Of a DNA stretch of 64,000 bases, positions 36,924-45,985 are shown piece by piece (position 1 is the stretch's first letter; every line of letters begins with the position of its first letter). Position numbers and translations under genes: made by a program. The notes under the pieces are model-generated. The model did not search any database. It had not been told where the DNA came from and saw only the letters and a list, made by a program, of their open reading frames with translations. Source of the stretch: Maribacter vaceletii (lineage in GTDB: Bacteria; Bacteroidota; Bacteroidia; Flavobacteriales; Flavobacteriaceae); assembly GCF_003634105.1 (NCBI RefSeq), contig NZ_RBIQ01000009.1, forward strand, positions 62,001-126,000, given 5' to 3'.

Positions 36924-38492
36924 TTATTTTTTTGCATGCAGGGCTAATTGTATATCTTCAATACTCATATTTTTGGTTTCTACAAGAAATTTATACAAGA
37001 TTAACATTCCTATAAATACTGTAACGGCATAAAAAAGCAGCGTATTACTAATACCCATTGTTTCTAATTGTGTTGGGAACAACACCTGTACAAAAGAACT
37101 TACCGTACTTGTTATTAAAGTAAAAAAAGGAATTGCAGTTCCTCGTATTCCAATTGGAAATATTTCCGAAAATAAAACCCACATTATAGGTCCTATAGAA
37201 AAATGAAATGCCGCAATGAAACTCAAGATTCCAATTAAAATTAAAATAGCATTCATATCTGCAGATTTCTGAATTAACATACTAGAATAATTCCTAGCGT
37301 CCTCTTTCCCCAAAGACTCTATAACTACCGATTTAAAAGCAATATCACTATCATAAGTAACACCTATTAAAGTATTTAATCTTTCTTTATTAGGTAAATC
37401 CACAATTTCTGAAATAGCATCTTGGGTTAAGGTGTACTTTGCTGTCTGGAAACCATAAAAAGAAATTCCTAGACTAATAACAATCCATAACATTCCACCA
37501 ATTATTAAGGGTTTACGCCCTATTTTATCTACTAATAAAAGTCCTAATATTGTAAAAATCAATGCTGTTACTCCTATCCAAATGGCTTGCATAAAAGCAG
37601 CATCTGTCCCCATTCCTAATTGTTCAAAAACAGTTGGCGCATAAAACAAAATAGCATTTATACCTGTTGCTTGCTGTGCAATTGCCAAAGTCATAGCAAT
37701 AATCATTGTTACACGCATTGATTTTCCAAAAATCTCTTTTACTTGCGCTATAGTAGATTTATCATCTGTGCTTTTTTCTAAACTTTCTCCCATTGCCAGT
37801 AATTGCGTATCAACCTCATTAGCTGGTAATAATTTTAATAAAGTTCTCTTTGCTTCTTCCTTTTTTCCGTTATAAAATAACCAAGCAGGGCTACGAGGAA
37901 CAAAAAGTAAAAGACCTAACCACAATAAAGCTGGAAGAATCTCTGAACCCAGCATCCACCTCCATGTATGTTCATTAATTCCTAGACTACTTACCCATAA
38001 AGCATCTGAACTTCCTAATTGAAGTATTAAATAGTTAATAAAATAAGCTCCAGATAAACCCAATACAATATTTATCTGAATCATAGTCACTAGTTTTCCT
38101 CTTAATTTTGGGGGTGCAATTTCGCCTATATACATAGATGCTAATGAAATAGAACTAAATGCTAATCCTCCTAAAAAACGAAAAGACAATAAAGACCAGT
38201 AGTTGGGAGATAAAGAAGAACCGACTGCAGAAATAAGATAAAGTGCAGCAACAATTTGTAAAGTTCTTTTTCTTCCATACTTATTACAAGCATAGCCAGC
38301 AAAAAATAAAGCCAACAAAACACCTACACTTGGAGCTCCCACAACTATTCCTAATTGAATAGCGTCTAGTGAAAATTCTTTGGAAATAAAATTAACCGTA
38401 CCGGAAATTAGAGCAGCATCTAACCCAAAAATAAAGCCTCCCATTGCAACTATAGTTGCATAAGCATAGGCATTTCTCTTGTTTGAATTCAT
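36924..38492 (-). CDS. MFS sugar porter (XylE/GLUT-like) with enlarged loop
   Basis: The 522-aa protein has twelve hydrophobic segments and sugar-porter signatures: GFIFGLDAALISGT in helix 1, NKYGRKRT in loop 2-3, EIAPPKLRGK after helix 4, PRSPAWLF at the end of helix 6 and DKIGRKPL in loop 8-9. Between helices 9 and 10 there is an extra polar stretch of about 65 residues (FQTAKYTL... to ...QKSADMNA), larger than in XylE. It is the first gene of the run toward the second regulator and lies divergent from the plus-strand catabolic operon. Import of a mono- or disaccharide for the cytoplasmic GH127 is a reasonable inference. Confidence 0.9.
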   Translation of the reverse strand: MNSNKRNAYAYATIVAMGGFIFGLDAALISGTVNFISKEFSLDAIQLGIVVGAPSVGVLLALFFAGYACNKYGRKRTLQIVAALYLISAVGSSLSPNYWSLLSFRFLGGLAFSSISLASMYIGEIAPPKLRGKLVTMIQINIVLGLSGAYFINYLILQLGSSDALWVSSLGINEHTWRWMLGSEILPALLWLGLLLFVPRSPAWLFYNGKKEEAKRTLLKLLPANEVDTQLLAMGESLEKSTDDKSTIAQVKEIFGKSMRVTMIIAMTLAIAQQATGINAILFYAPTVFEQLGMGTDAAFMQAIWIGVTALIFTILGLLLVDKIGRKPLIIGGMLWIVISLGISFYGFQTAKYTLTQDAISEIVDLPNKERLNTLIGVTYDSDIAFKSVVIESLGKEDARNYSSMLIQKSADMNAILILIGILSFIAAFHFSIGPIMWVLFSEIFPIGIRGTAIPFFTLITSTVSSFVQVLFPTQLETMGISNTLLFYAVTVFIGMLILYKFLVETKNMSIEDIQLALHAKK

Positions 38493-38993
38493 AAGTTGTA
38501 ATTTAATCTAGTTAACATTAACACATTATAATCGTATAAGTTAACCTTTTCCATACTGTTCCAACAAACAAAAAAAATAAAATAACATACATAAAACTAC
38601 TTATGAGTTAACACATAGTTAAACTATTTTACCCTTTTAAATTTACGCAGACTTACAGATAAAAAAACATAATACCAACAACTCTAATTATTATCTACAA
38701 ATTCTTATACATTATAAAATTTACCACTAATACTTTTTTAAAAAATATTAAAAATTTATTTGATTATTGCACCGAATATACCTTAAGTTAAAATACAGTC
38801 ATATAAAGATAATAGCAAAAAAAACATAGTATCAAAAAAAACCTCTACGAATAAAAACCAATTAATTAACAAAATAACAATACCACATAGATTTAACACT
38901 TTTTCAAACAAAAATATACTACATGGTAAAATAAGTTAAGCCAAAGGTAAATAACAAGTACAAACAGCACACTAAATTTGGTTCATTTGTAAA
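38493..38993. promoter_or_regulatory. Divergent intergenic region with AGTTAAC repeats
   Basis: This 501-nt AT-rich stretch separates the minus-strand sugar porter from the plus-strand catabolic operon and is the only gene-free gap over 300 nt. It contains three AGTTAAC copies (38510-38516, 38539-38545, 38606-38612), a variant AGTTAAA at 38617-38623, and a shared TTAACACAT at 38518 and 38608. These are candidate operator sites. A TAAATTTG at 38973-38980 fits the TAnnTTTG -7 consensus 13 nt before the ATG of the first plus-strand gene, but no TTG lies at the right distance. No small ORF or RNA gene is evident. Confidence 0.45.
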
Positions 38994-39761
38994 ATGGAGA
39001 AAAAAACAAAAAAACTTTCAATCATCTTAGATAATGCTGCTAGAGATTCGAAACCAACAATACAAGTAAGTACTATTGAAAAAATATCACTGAATGAATC
39101 CTACATTATTCAGGCAGAAAGTATCAATTTAAGATTAGCTAGAGGCGAAAAATTAACAGGCCTAAAAATGGGGTTTACAAGTAAGGCCAAAATGGAACAA
39201 ATGGGTGTTCACGATATGATTTGGGGAAGACTCACAAATACCATGGAAATTCAAGATAAAGGTATTATGAACTTAGATAAATTTATTCATCCGAGAGCAG
39301 AACCTGAAATTGCTTTCTTACTAAAAAAAAATATCAACTCTACTATAACGATTGAGGAAGCGGAATCTTGTATATCTGGATTAGCATCTGCAATCGAAAT
39401 TATTGACTCAAGATATAAAAATTTTAAGTTCTCCCTAGAAGATGTAATTGCTGATAACTGTTCATCATCTGGTTATGTCATTGGAGAGTGGCATGCACCA
39501 AATACAGATATTTCAAATGTAGGTATTACCATTGGAGCAAATGGAAAAATTGAAGCCTCTGGTAACTCAAACGCTATATTAGGAAACCCTCTTCAATCTC
39601 TTGTAGAAGCAGTTCGCTTATCTCTTAAATATGGTCAAGAATTAAAAAAAGGAATGATCATTTTAGCTGGTGCAGCAACTTCTGCAATTGCTATTAATCC
39701 AGGAGATACGATTGAAGCAAATTTTGGAAGTTTAGGTAATCTAAGTTTTAATGCAAAATAA
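38994..39761 (+). CDS. 4-oxalocrotonate decarboxylase-like protein (XylI/DmpH type)
   Basis: The 255-aa cytoplasmic protein belongs to the hydratase/decarboxylase branch of the FAH superfamily. The segment GLKMGFTSKAKMEQMGVHDM followed by WGRLTNTM resembles 4-oxalocrotonate decarboxylases more than hydratases. Candidate metal ligands are Glu103 and Glu105 (EPEIAF) and Glu135 (AIEIIDSR). The known reaction turns 2-oxohex-3-enedioate into 2-hydroxypenta-2,4-dienoate plus CO2. It is the first gene of the only plus-strand operon, with just 3 nt before the sugar-acid dehydratase. No ring-cleavage dioxygenase is nearby, so the substrate here probably does not come from an aromatic ring. Confidence 0.82.
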   Translation: MEKKTKKLSIILDNAARDSKPTIQVSTIEKISLNESYIIQAESINLRLARGEKLTGLKMGFTSKAKMEQMGVHDMIWGRLTNTMEIQDKGIMNLDKFIHPRAEPEIAFLLKKNINSTITIEEAESCISGLASAIEIIDSRYKNFKFSLEDVIADNCSSSGYVIGEWHAPNTDISNVGITIGANGKIEASGNSNAILGNPLQSLVEAVRLSLKYGQELKKGMIILAGAATSAIAINPGDTIEANFGSLGNLSFNAK

Positions 39762-39764
39762 ATA

Positions 39765-41489
39765 ATGTCAAATAATAATAATAATAATAATAAAGAATTA
39801 AGAAGCCAAAAGTGGTTTGCACCCTCTGGAGGAGGCAAAGGAGGATTTGTACACCGTAAAGCATGGCGAAAAAATCAAGGACTCCCTGCTGATACTTATG
39901 GTAAACCTGTTATCGGAATATGTAATACTTGGTCAGAATTGTCTCCTTGTAATACACATCTTCGTGGACTTGCAGAATCTGTAAAACGTGGTATTATTGA
40001 AGCAGGAGGCTATCCATTAGAATTCCCTATAATGAGTACTGGCGAAACTATAATAAAACCTACAGCCATGCTATTTAGAAATCTAATGAGTATGGATGCT
40101 GAAGAAAGTATTGGCTCTAATCCATTAGATGGTGTAGTGCTTTTAACAGGTTGTGATAAAACAACACCCGCAACCATTATGGGCGCTGCAAGTGTAGATA
40201 TTCCAACTATTGTTGTTCCAGGTGGGGCTATGCTTAATGGCCGATTTAGGGGTGAAAATATAGGTAACGGTACCTATGTGTGGAAACTCAAAGAAAAAAT
40301 AAAAACAGGAGAATTTACTCAAAAAGATGTTAAGGACGCTGAAGTTTGTTCTGCCAGAAGTGAAGGACATTGTACCACAATGGGCACAGCTTCTTCAATG
40401 GCATGTATGGCAGAAGCTTTAGGGCTTACTCTTCCAGGGGCTGCTGCAATTCCTGCAGTAGATTCTAGAAAAAAAACCATGGCACAACTCTCTGGTAGAC
40501 AGATTGTAGAAATGGTAAAATCTGACCTTAAAATATCTAAAATATTAACCCGTAAAGCTTTTGAGAATGCAATTGTGGTGAATGCAGCTATTGGGGGTTC
40601 AACTAATTTTATTATTCATTTACAAGCCATTGCTGGTAGAATTGGTGTTGCATTAAACTTGCAAGATTTTGATGACTTAGGAAGTAAAATTCCACTCTTA
40701 GTTAATTTGATGCCATCTGGTAAATATCTTATGGAAGAGTTTTACGATGCCGGCGGACTACCTGTAGTATTAAATTATATGAAGGACTATCTTCATAATG
40801 ATACTATTACAGTAAACGGAAATACATTAGGTGAGAATAATGATGATGCTATTTGCTTTAGAGATGATGTTATTTATAAACCGTCAGATCCGCTTCAAAA
40901 AGAAGCTGGAATAGCAGTTCTTAGAGGTAACTTATGTGAGAATGGTGCCGTAATTAAACCTTCAGCAGCTACAGAATCATTATTAGTTCATACAGGAAAG
41001 GCAGTTGTTTTTGAAAACATGACCGATTTCAGGAATAAAATAGATGATCCTAATTTAGATATAGACGAAACTAGCGTAATGGTATTAAAAAGTGTAGGGC
41101 CAGTAGGTTTTCCTGGTATGCCAGAAGTTGGAAACCTAGACCTTCCCGAAAAAATCTTAAAAAAGGGAATTAAAGATATGGTTAGAATATCTGATGGTAG
41201 AATGAGTGGTACAGCATTTGGAACAGTAATTCTTCATGTTTCACCAGAATCAGCTGTTGGAGGCAACTTAGCTTTAGTTGAAAATGGAGATACTATCATA
41301 CTAGATGTACCTAATCGAACTCTAAATATGGAAATAAGTGACGAAGAGTTACAAAAGCGAAGAGATAAATGGATAGCTCCTGAGTCTAAAGCAAAACGAG
41401 GTTATCCAAATTTATTTATAAATACAGTGCAACAAGCTCATCTAGGAGCAGATTTAGATTTCCTCGTTGGAGGTTCAAAAGATAACTAA
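39765..41489 (+). CDS. IlvD/Edd-family sugar-acid dehydratase (L-arabinonate dehydratase-like)
   Basis: The 574-aa protein dehydrates an aldonic acid to a 2-keto-3-deoxy acid. Cys62, Cys130 and Cys203 keep the spacing I recall for the [2Fe-2S] ligands of L-arabinonate dehydratase, and Lys132 in TGCDKTTPA matches the metal-site lysine. The QKWFAP...GFVHR start also resembles pentonate dehydratases rather than IlvD itself. The N-terminus has seven consecutive Asn encoded by an AAT microsatellite. It is embedded between a decarboxylase-like gene and a GntP permease, so it should act on an imported sugar acid. The exact acid (arabinonate, fuconate, anhydrogalactonate or another) is unknown. Confidence 0.9.
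   Translation: MSNNNNNNNKELRSQKWFAPSGGGKGGFVHRKAWRKNQGLPADTYGKPVIGICNTWSELSPCNTHLRGLAESVKRGIIEAGGYPLEFPIMSTGETIIKPTAMLFRNLMSMDAEESIGSNPLDGVVLLTGCDKTTPATIMGAASVDIPTIVVPGGAMLNGRFRGENIGNGTYVWKLKEKIKTGEFTQKDVKDAEVCSARSEGHCTTMGTASSMACMAEALGLTLPGAAAIPAVDSRKKTMAQLSGRQIVEMVKSDLKISKILTRKAFENAIVVNAAIGGSTNFIIHLQAIAGRIGVALNLQDFDDLGSKIPLLVNLMPSGKYLMEEFYDAGGLPVVLNYMKDYLHNDTITVNGNTLGENNDDAICFRDDVIYKPSDPLQKEAGIAVLRGNLCENGAVIKPSAATESLLVHTGKAVVFENMTDFRNKIDDPNLDIDETSVMVLKSVGPVGFPGMPEVGNLDLPEKILKKGIKDMVRISDGRMSGTAFGTVILHVSPESAVGGNLALVENGDTIILDVPNRTLNMEISDEELQKRRDKWIAPESKAKRGYPNLFINTVQQAHLGADLDFLVGGSKDN
39771..39791 (+). repeat. (AAT)7 microsatellite
   Basis: Seven perfect AAT units encode Asn3-Asn9 of the dehydratase. 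Length changes would not shift frame but would alter the early coding region, where translation initiation is set. Confidence 0.95.
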
Positions 41490-41507
41490 TACTAATAAAT
41501 TCTATTT

Positions 41508-42845
41508 ATGACTATTTTACTTTTAATTTTTAGTATTATCATTATTATCCTTCTTACAGCAAAGCTTAATGTTCATCCATTTTTAGCACTACTTGCAGCT
41601 GCATTTTTCTTTGCCCTATGTTCTGGAATGGCTTTTGAAACTATTGTAGAATCTATAAATGGTGGATTTGGAAAAACGTTAGGAAAAATTGGATTAGTAA
41701 TAATTCTTGGTGTCATTATGGGTACGTTCCTTGAGAAATCTGGAGCAGCCTATAAATTATCAGAACTTATCTTAAAATTAATTGGCAAAAAACGTGTTCA
41801 TGAGGCTATGGGTTTAACAGGTTTTATTGTATCCATTCCCGTGTTCTCTGATAGTGGCTTCATTATTCTAGCTCCATTAAATAAAAGCTTAACTAAAAGA
41901 GCAGGGCTGTCATTAGCAGGTACTGCTGTAGCATTAAAGTTAGGATTATTTATTTCACACATATTAATTCCGCCAACACCAGGGCCTATTGCTGCTGCAG
42001 GAATACTTAAGGCTGATGTTGGCTTAGTAATGCTAGCAGGTTTATTGGTTGGTATACCTACTTTAATTGTCGCTATTATTTATTCCAAATATATTGGCAA
42101 AAAAACATACATAGACCCAAACCCAGATGTTTCTGAAGAAGAAGTACAGGAAAAACTAAAAAATGCACCGAGTACTTTTAAATCATTTTTACCAATTCTT
42201 GTTCCTATTTTACTAATCCTTAGTAAATCGGTTTTAGATTTCAAATTGGGAAGTGAAGCAATGAAAGAAGGATTTCTATATTTTATTAGTTTTATAGGAA
42301 CTCCAGTTATAGCATTATTAATAGGAATGTTGTTAGCCTTTACTTTACCTAAGAAACTTGATGTTAAAATGTTCTCTGCTTCAGGCTGGATTGGCAAATC
42401 TTTAGGAGAGGCTTCGAATATTCTTTTAATAACTGGAGCTGGTGGTATTTTTGGAACTGTATTACAAAACAGTGGTATGGCAAATTCTGTCACCGAATTG
42501 GTATCAGGTTTAAACCTAGGTATCATTTTACCTTTCCTTTTATGCGCTGTAATTAAAACAGCACAAGGGTCCTCAACAGTTGCTTTAATTACTACAGCCT
42601 CAATTATGGCTCCTTTACTAGGGACTTTAGGTTTTGATACAGAACTTCAAAAAGTTTTGGTTGTTTTAGCAATCGGAGCTGGAGCTGCAGTTGTATCGCA
42701 TGCCAACGATAGCGGTTTCTGGGTGGTTACATCCATGTCTAATTTTGATACAAAAACCGGTTATAAATTATATACCAGAGGAACTTTAGTTGTTGGATTA
42801 ACTTCAGGTTTAATCATTTGGACAGCTTCATTATTTATACAATAA
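41508..42845 (+). CDS. GntP-family gluconate/aldonate:H+ symporter
   Basis: The 445-aa protein is very hydrophobic with about twelve to fourteen membrane segments. GntP signatures include LNVHPFLALLAAAFFFALCSG near the start, GFGKTLGKIGLVIILGVIMG, IPVFSDSGFIIL and a late HANDSGFWVV. These permeases import gluconate and related aldonic acids. Located 18 nt after the dehydratase gene, it supplies that enzyme with its substrate and argues that the operon starts from an aldonic acid made outside the cytoplasmic membrane. Confidence 0.92.
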   Translation: MTILLLIFSIIIIILLTAKLNVHPFLALLAAAFFFALCSGMAFETIVESINGGFGKTLGKIGLVIILGVIMGTFLEKSGAAYKLSELILKLIGKKRVHEAMGLTGFIVSIPVFSDSGFIILAPLNKSLTKRAGLSLAGTAVALKLGLFISHILIPPTPGPIAAAGILKADVGLVMLAGLLVGIPTLIVAIIYSKYIGKKTYIDPNPDVSEEEVQEKLKNAPSTFKSFLPILVPILLILSKSVLDFKLGSEAMKEGFLYFISFIGTPVIALLIGMLLAFTLPKKLDVKMFSASGWIGKSLGEASNILLITGAGGIFGTVLQNSGMANSVTELVSGLNLGIILPFLLCAVIKTAQGSSTVALITTASIMAPLLGTLGFDTELQKVLVVLAIGAGAAVVSHANDSGFWVVTSMSNFDTKTGYKLYTRGTLVVGLTSGLIIWTASLFIQ

Positions 42846-42871
42846 GAAAATAAATTAAATCACTAAACAGA

Positions 42872-43213
42872 ATGCCACATTTAATTGTTGAATGCTCCGA
42901 GAATATCTTAAATAAGAAATCCCCCGATAACCTTATTAAAGAGATATACAATACTGTAACAGCTATAGATTCTTTTGAAAATAATGTTATGGTTAGAATA
43001 ATTCCATATAAACACTATACAACTTTAGGAACCAAAGATGATTTCATATACATATTCGCTAATATTTTAGAAGGGCGAACATTAGAAAACAAAAAAATAT
43101 TTTCAAAAAACGTAGTGACCTTACTTAAAAACATGTTTCCTGATGTGCCAAAAATCTCTATAAACATAAGAGAGTTTGAAAAAGCAACATTCGTTAACAA
43201 TTCAATGATATAA
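42872..43213 (+). CDS. 5-carboxymethyl-2-hydroxymuconate isomerase-like tautomerase
   Basis: The 113-aa protein starts M-P-H-L-I-V-E-C-S, so Pro2 becomes the N-terminal catalytic base after Met removal, as in the tautomerase superfamily. Length and the segments IVECSENI and GRTLENK match the CHMI (HpaF-type) family rather than the ~62-aa 4-oxalocrotonate tautomerase. The likely reaction is enol-keto isomerisation of a 2-hydroxymuconate-like or other unsaturated 2-keto acid. It sits between the permease and the hydratase, so it fits the step before decarboxylation and hydration. Confidence 0.85.
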   Translation: MPHLIVECSENILNKKSPDNLIKEIYNTVTAIDSFENNVMVRIIPYKHYTTLGTKDDFIYIFANILEGRTLENKKIFSKNVVTLLKNMFPDVPKISINIREFEKATFVNNSMI

Positions 43214-43227
43214 AGATTACATTAATT

Positions 43228-44016
43228 ATGAGTACAAATAAAATTACAGAAATTGCAGACCGCTTATTCAAAGCATCCCAAACAGGGGATTACTGTGAAC
43301 CAATTAGAAATGTTATAGGTATTGAAGATATCGAAGCTGCTTATGCTACTCAAGATATTAATACCGAAAAACGTAGAAAATCTGGTGCTAGAATTGTTGG
43401 TAGTAAAATTGGATTAACATCTGTGGTAGTACAAAAACAATTAGGAGTTGACCAACCAGATTTTGGAGTTCTTTTTGATGATATGGAAATTGAGAATGGT
43501 TCTGAAATGGATTTCAATTTATTAATGCAACCAAAAGCTGAAGCAGAAATTGCTTTTGTTCTTAAAAAGGATATATCTAATACTCAAATAGGTGCTGCAG
43601 ATATTATTTCCGCAATAGATTATGCTTTAGTGTCTATTGAAATTGTTGGCAGTAGAATAGCTAATTGGGACATTAAAATAACCGATACCATTGCAGATAA
43701 TGCATCTGCAAGTCATTTTGTACTAGGACACAAACCTGTTAAGCTAGAAAACTTAGATCTTATTGGTTGCGAAATGGAGATGTTTGTGAATGGCGAAAAA
43801 GTTTCTGAAGGAAAAGGAGCTGCATGCATGGGTTCTCCTATAAATGCCTCGTTATGGTTAGCTAAGACTATGGCAAAACTAGGGAGGCCACTTAAAGCGG
43901 GTGATGTTATTTTATCAGGTGCTTTAGGGCCTATGGCAAAAGTAAACCCTGGTGATGAGGTTGTAACCAAAATTAGTGGACTAGGAAGTGTTTCAGTAAA
44001 ATTTAGTGATCTATAA
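43228..44016 (+). CDS. 2-keto-4-pentenoate hydratase (MhpD/XylJ-like)
   Basis: The 262-aa protein is a paralog of the one at 38994, but its segments [20 protein letters not shown] and DFGVLFDDM match 2-hydroxypentadienoate hydratases such as MhpD. Candidate metal ligands are Glu105, Glu107 and Glu138 (SIEIVGSR). The known reaction adds water to 2-hydroxypenta-2,4-dienoate giving 4-hydroxy-2-oxopentanoate, which is the substrate of the aldolase encoded two genes further on. It starts 14 nt after the tautomerase gene. Confidence 0.88.
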   Translation: MSTNKITEIADRLFKASQTGDYCEPIRNVIGIEDIEAAYATQDINTEKRRKSGARIVGSKIGLTSVVVQKQLGVDQPDFGVLFDDMEIENGSEMDFNLLMQPKAEAEIAFVLKKDISNTQIGAADIISAIDYALVSIEIVGSRIANWDIKITDTIADNASASHFVLGHKPVKLENLDLIGCEMEMFVNGEKVSEGKGAACMGSPINASLWLAKTMAKLGRPLKAGDVILSGALGPMAKVNPGDEVVTKISGLGSVSVKFSDL

Positions 44017-44024
44017 AACTCTGG

Positions 44025-44963
44025 ATGATGGAAAAAGTAAAATGTGCAATTATTGGTTCTGGAAATATCGGAACCGATTTAATGATTAAAATATTAAGAT
44101 ATTCTGATATTCTAGAAATGTCAGTAATGGTTGGGATTGACCCAAAATCAGATGGTTTAGCAAGAGCTAAAAGAATGGGGGCAGCAGCTACCCATGAAGG
44201 TGTAGATGGCTTAATAAAAATGGAGGAGTTTAAAGATATCCATATCATATTTGATGCAACTTCTGCGAAAGCGCATCTATATAACTACGATAAAATTAAA
44301 GCATTTCCGAATAAGCAAATGATAGATTTAACACCTGCTGCTGTAGGTCCTTATTTAATACCTCCAGTAAATTCAGATGCTATAACAAAAGGTGATAATG
44401 TGAATATGGTAACCTGTGGAGGTCAAGCTACTATTCCTATAGTAGCTGCAGTATCTAAAATTGCAAATGTTCATTATGGAGAAATTGTAGCCTCTATTGC
44501 AAGTAAATCTGCTGGCCCAGGAACTAGAGCTAATATTGATGAGTTTACAGAAACAACATCTGAAGCTATAGAAAAAATTGGAGGAGCTGATAAAGGAAAA
44601 GCGATTATTATTTTAAATCCTGCTGAACCACCATTGATGATGCGCGATACTGTATTAACATTAAGTGAACCAGCAGATAAAGAAGAAATCAGACAAAGCA
44701 TTGCTAATATGGTTGCTGAGGTTCAAAAATATGTAAAAGGGTATAGATTACATCAAGAGGTTCAATTTGATGAAATACCTAAAGATAAACCTGTATTTAT
44801 TGAAGGTTTAGGTTATCGTCACGGACTTAAAACCATGGTTCTATTAGAAGTTGAAGGAGCAGGTCATTATTTACCAGAATACGCTGGAAATCTTGACATA
44901 ATGACTTCTGCAGCAAAAGCTACCGCTGAAAAAATAGCTCTATTAAAATACCAAAACGCCTAA
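44025..44963 (+). CDS. mhpF: Acetaldehyde dehydrogenase (acylating), MhpF/DmpF-like
   Basis: The 312-aa protein has an N-terminal NAD-binding motif ([12 protein letters not shown]), the catalytic Cys131 in MVTCGGQAT, and downstream blocks [19 protein letters not shown] and GYRHGLK typical of the family. It turns acetaldehyde plus CoA and NAD into acetyl-CoA and forms a channelling complex with the aldolase encoded 2 nt later. If the aldolase releases another aldehyde (glycolaldehyde or lactaldehyde), the product would be the corresponding acyl-CoA. This cannot be decided from sequence. Confidence 0.93.
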   Translation: MMEKVKCAIIGSGNIGTDLMIKILRYSDILEMSVMVGIDPKSDGLARAKRMGAAATHEGVDGLIKMEEFKDIHIIFDATSAKAHLYNYDKIKAFPNKQMIDLTPAAVGPYLIPPVNSDAITKGDNVNMVTCGGQATIPIVAAVSKIANVHYGEIVASIASKSAGPGTRANIDEFTETTSEAIEKIGGADKGKAIIILNPAEPPLMMRDTVLTLSEPADKEEIRQSIANMVAEVQKYVKGYRLHQEVQFDEIPKDKPVFIEGLGYRHGLKTMVLLEVEGAGHYLPEYAGNLDIMTSAAKATAEKIALLKYQNA

Positions 44964-44965
44964 TC

Positions 44966-45982
44966 ATGAATAATAAATTATATATACAAGATGTAACGTT
45001 GAGAGATGGTATGCATGCCATTCGTCACCAATATTCAAAAGAACAAATTACCCAATTAGCAAAAATTTTAGATGAAGCCAAAGTTGATGCTATAGAAATT
45101 TCTCATGGAGATGGGCTTGCAGGCGCTAGTTTTAACTATGGCTTTGGTGCTCATACAGATTGGGAATGGTTAGAAGGCATTGCGGATAGTTTAAATCATG
45201 CCAAGTTAACTACTCTTTTAATTCCTGGCATAGGAACTATTGAAGATTTAAAAAAAGCAAGAGAACTTGGAGTAGAAAGTGTTAGAGTTGCAACACATTG
45301 TACGGAAGCAGATGTATCTGCACAACATATAGAAAAAGCAAAATCACTCGGTATGGATGTTGGTGGTTTTTTAATGATGTCTCACATGGCTGAACCATCC
45401 GTTTTAGTAGAACAAGCAAAATTAATGGAGTCTTATGGTGCCGATTGTGTATACGTTACGGATTCTGCTGGTGCCCTTCTTATGGATGGTGTTGCTGAAC
45501 GTGTAAAAACATTTAGAAACGAATTAAAACCAGAAACAGAAGTTGGTATTCATTGTCATCACAATTTAAGTTTAGGAGTTGCTAATACTGTAGTTGCTAT
45601 GCAACATGGCGCAACGAGATTGGATGCTTCTTTGGCCGGAATGGGTGCCGGTGCTGGTAATTGCCCATTAGAAGTTTTAATTGCTGTTTTAAATAAAATG
45701 GAAGCAAATCACAATAGTGATTTATATATGCTAATGGATGCTGCCGATGATATTATTCGCCCTATACAAGAACGTCCTGTTAGAGTAGATAGAGAGACTT
45801 TATCTCTAGGCTACGCAGGAGTATATTCTAGCTTCTTATTGCACTCAGAACGAGCAGCAAAACGCTACGGTCTTGACACAAGACACATATTAGAAGCTTT
45901 AGGAAAAAGAAACATGGTAGGCGGACAAGAAGATATGATTGTTGATGTAGCATTAGACATGCTTAATAAATCTAAAATGTAA
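44966..45982 (+). CDS. mhpE: 4-hydroxy-2-oxovalerate aldolase (MhpE/DmpG-like)
   Basis: The 338-aa protein shows the catalytic cluster Arg13, Asp14 and His17 ([10 protein letters not shown]) and the metal-binding HCH (His196 and His198 in [11 protein letters not shown]), with the same relative spacing as DmpG. The C-terminal dimerisation/communication domain that contacts the aldehyde dehydrogenase is present. It cleaves 4-hydroxy-2-oxopentanoate to pyruvate and acetaldehyde. The pair with the preceding dehydrogenase marks the end of a meta-cleavage-type route, here inside a sugar-acid operon. Confidence 0.93.
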   Translation: MNNKLYIQDVTLRDGMHAIRHQYSKEQITQLAKILDEAKVDAIEISHGDGLAGASFNYGFGAHTDWEWLEGIADSLNHAKLTTLLIPGIGTIEDLKKARELGVESVRVATHCTEADVSAQHIEKAKSLGMDVGGFLMMSHMAEPSVLVEQAKLMESYGADCVYVTDSAGALLMDGVAERVKTFRNELKPETEVGIHCHHNLSLGVANTVVAMQHGATRLDASLAGMGAGAGNCPLEVLIAVLNKMEANHNSDLYMLMDAADDIIRPIQERPVRVDRETLSLGYAGVYSSFLLHSERAAKRYGLDTRHILEALGKRNMVGGQEDMIVDVALDMLNKSKM

Positions 45983-45985
45983 ATT

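Noticed and set aside
42080-42526. 148-codon minus-strand ORF opposite GntP
   Set aside because: It mirrors the permease coding frame and shows no recognisable motif.
38994-45982. Plain catechol/phenol meta-cleavage operon
   Set aside because: No extradiol dioxygenase, semialdehyde dehydrogenase or hydrolase is present, and the same transcript carries a sugar-acid dehydratase and an aldonate permease.
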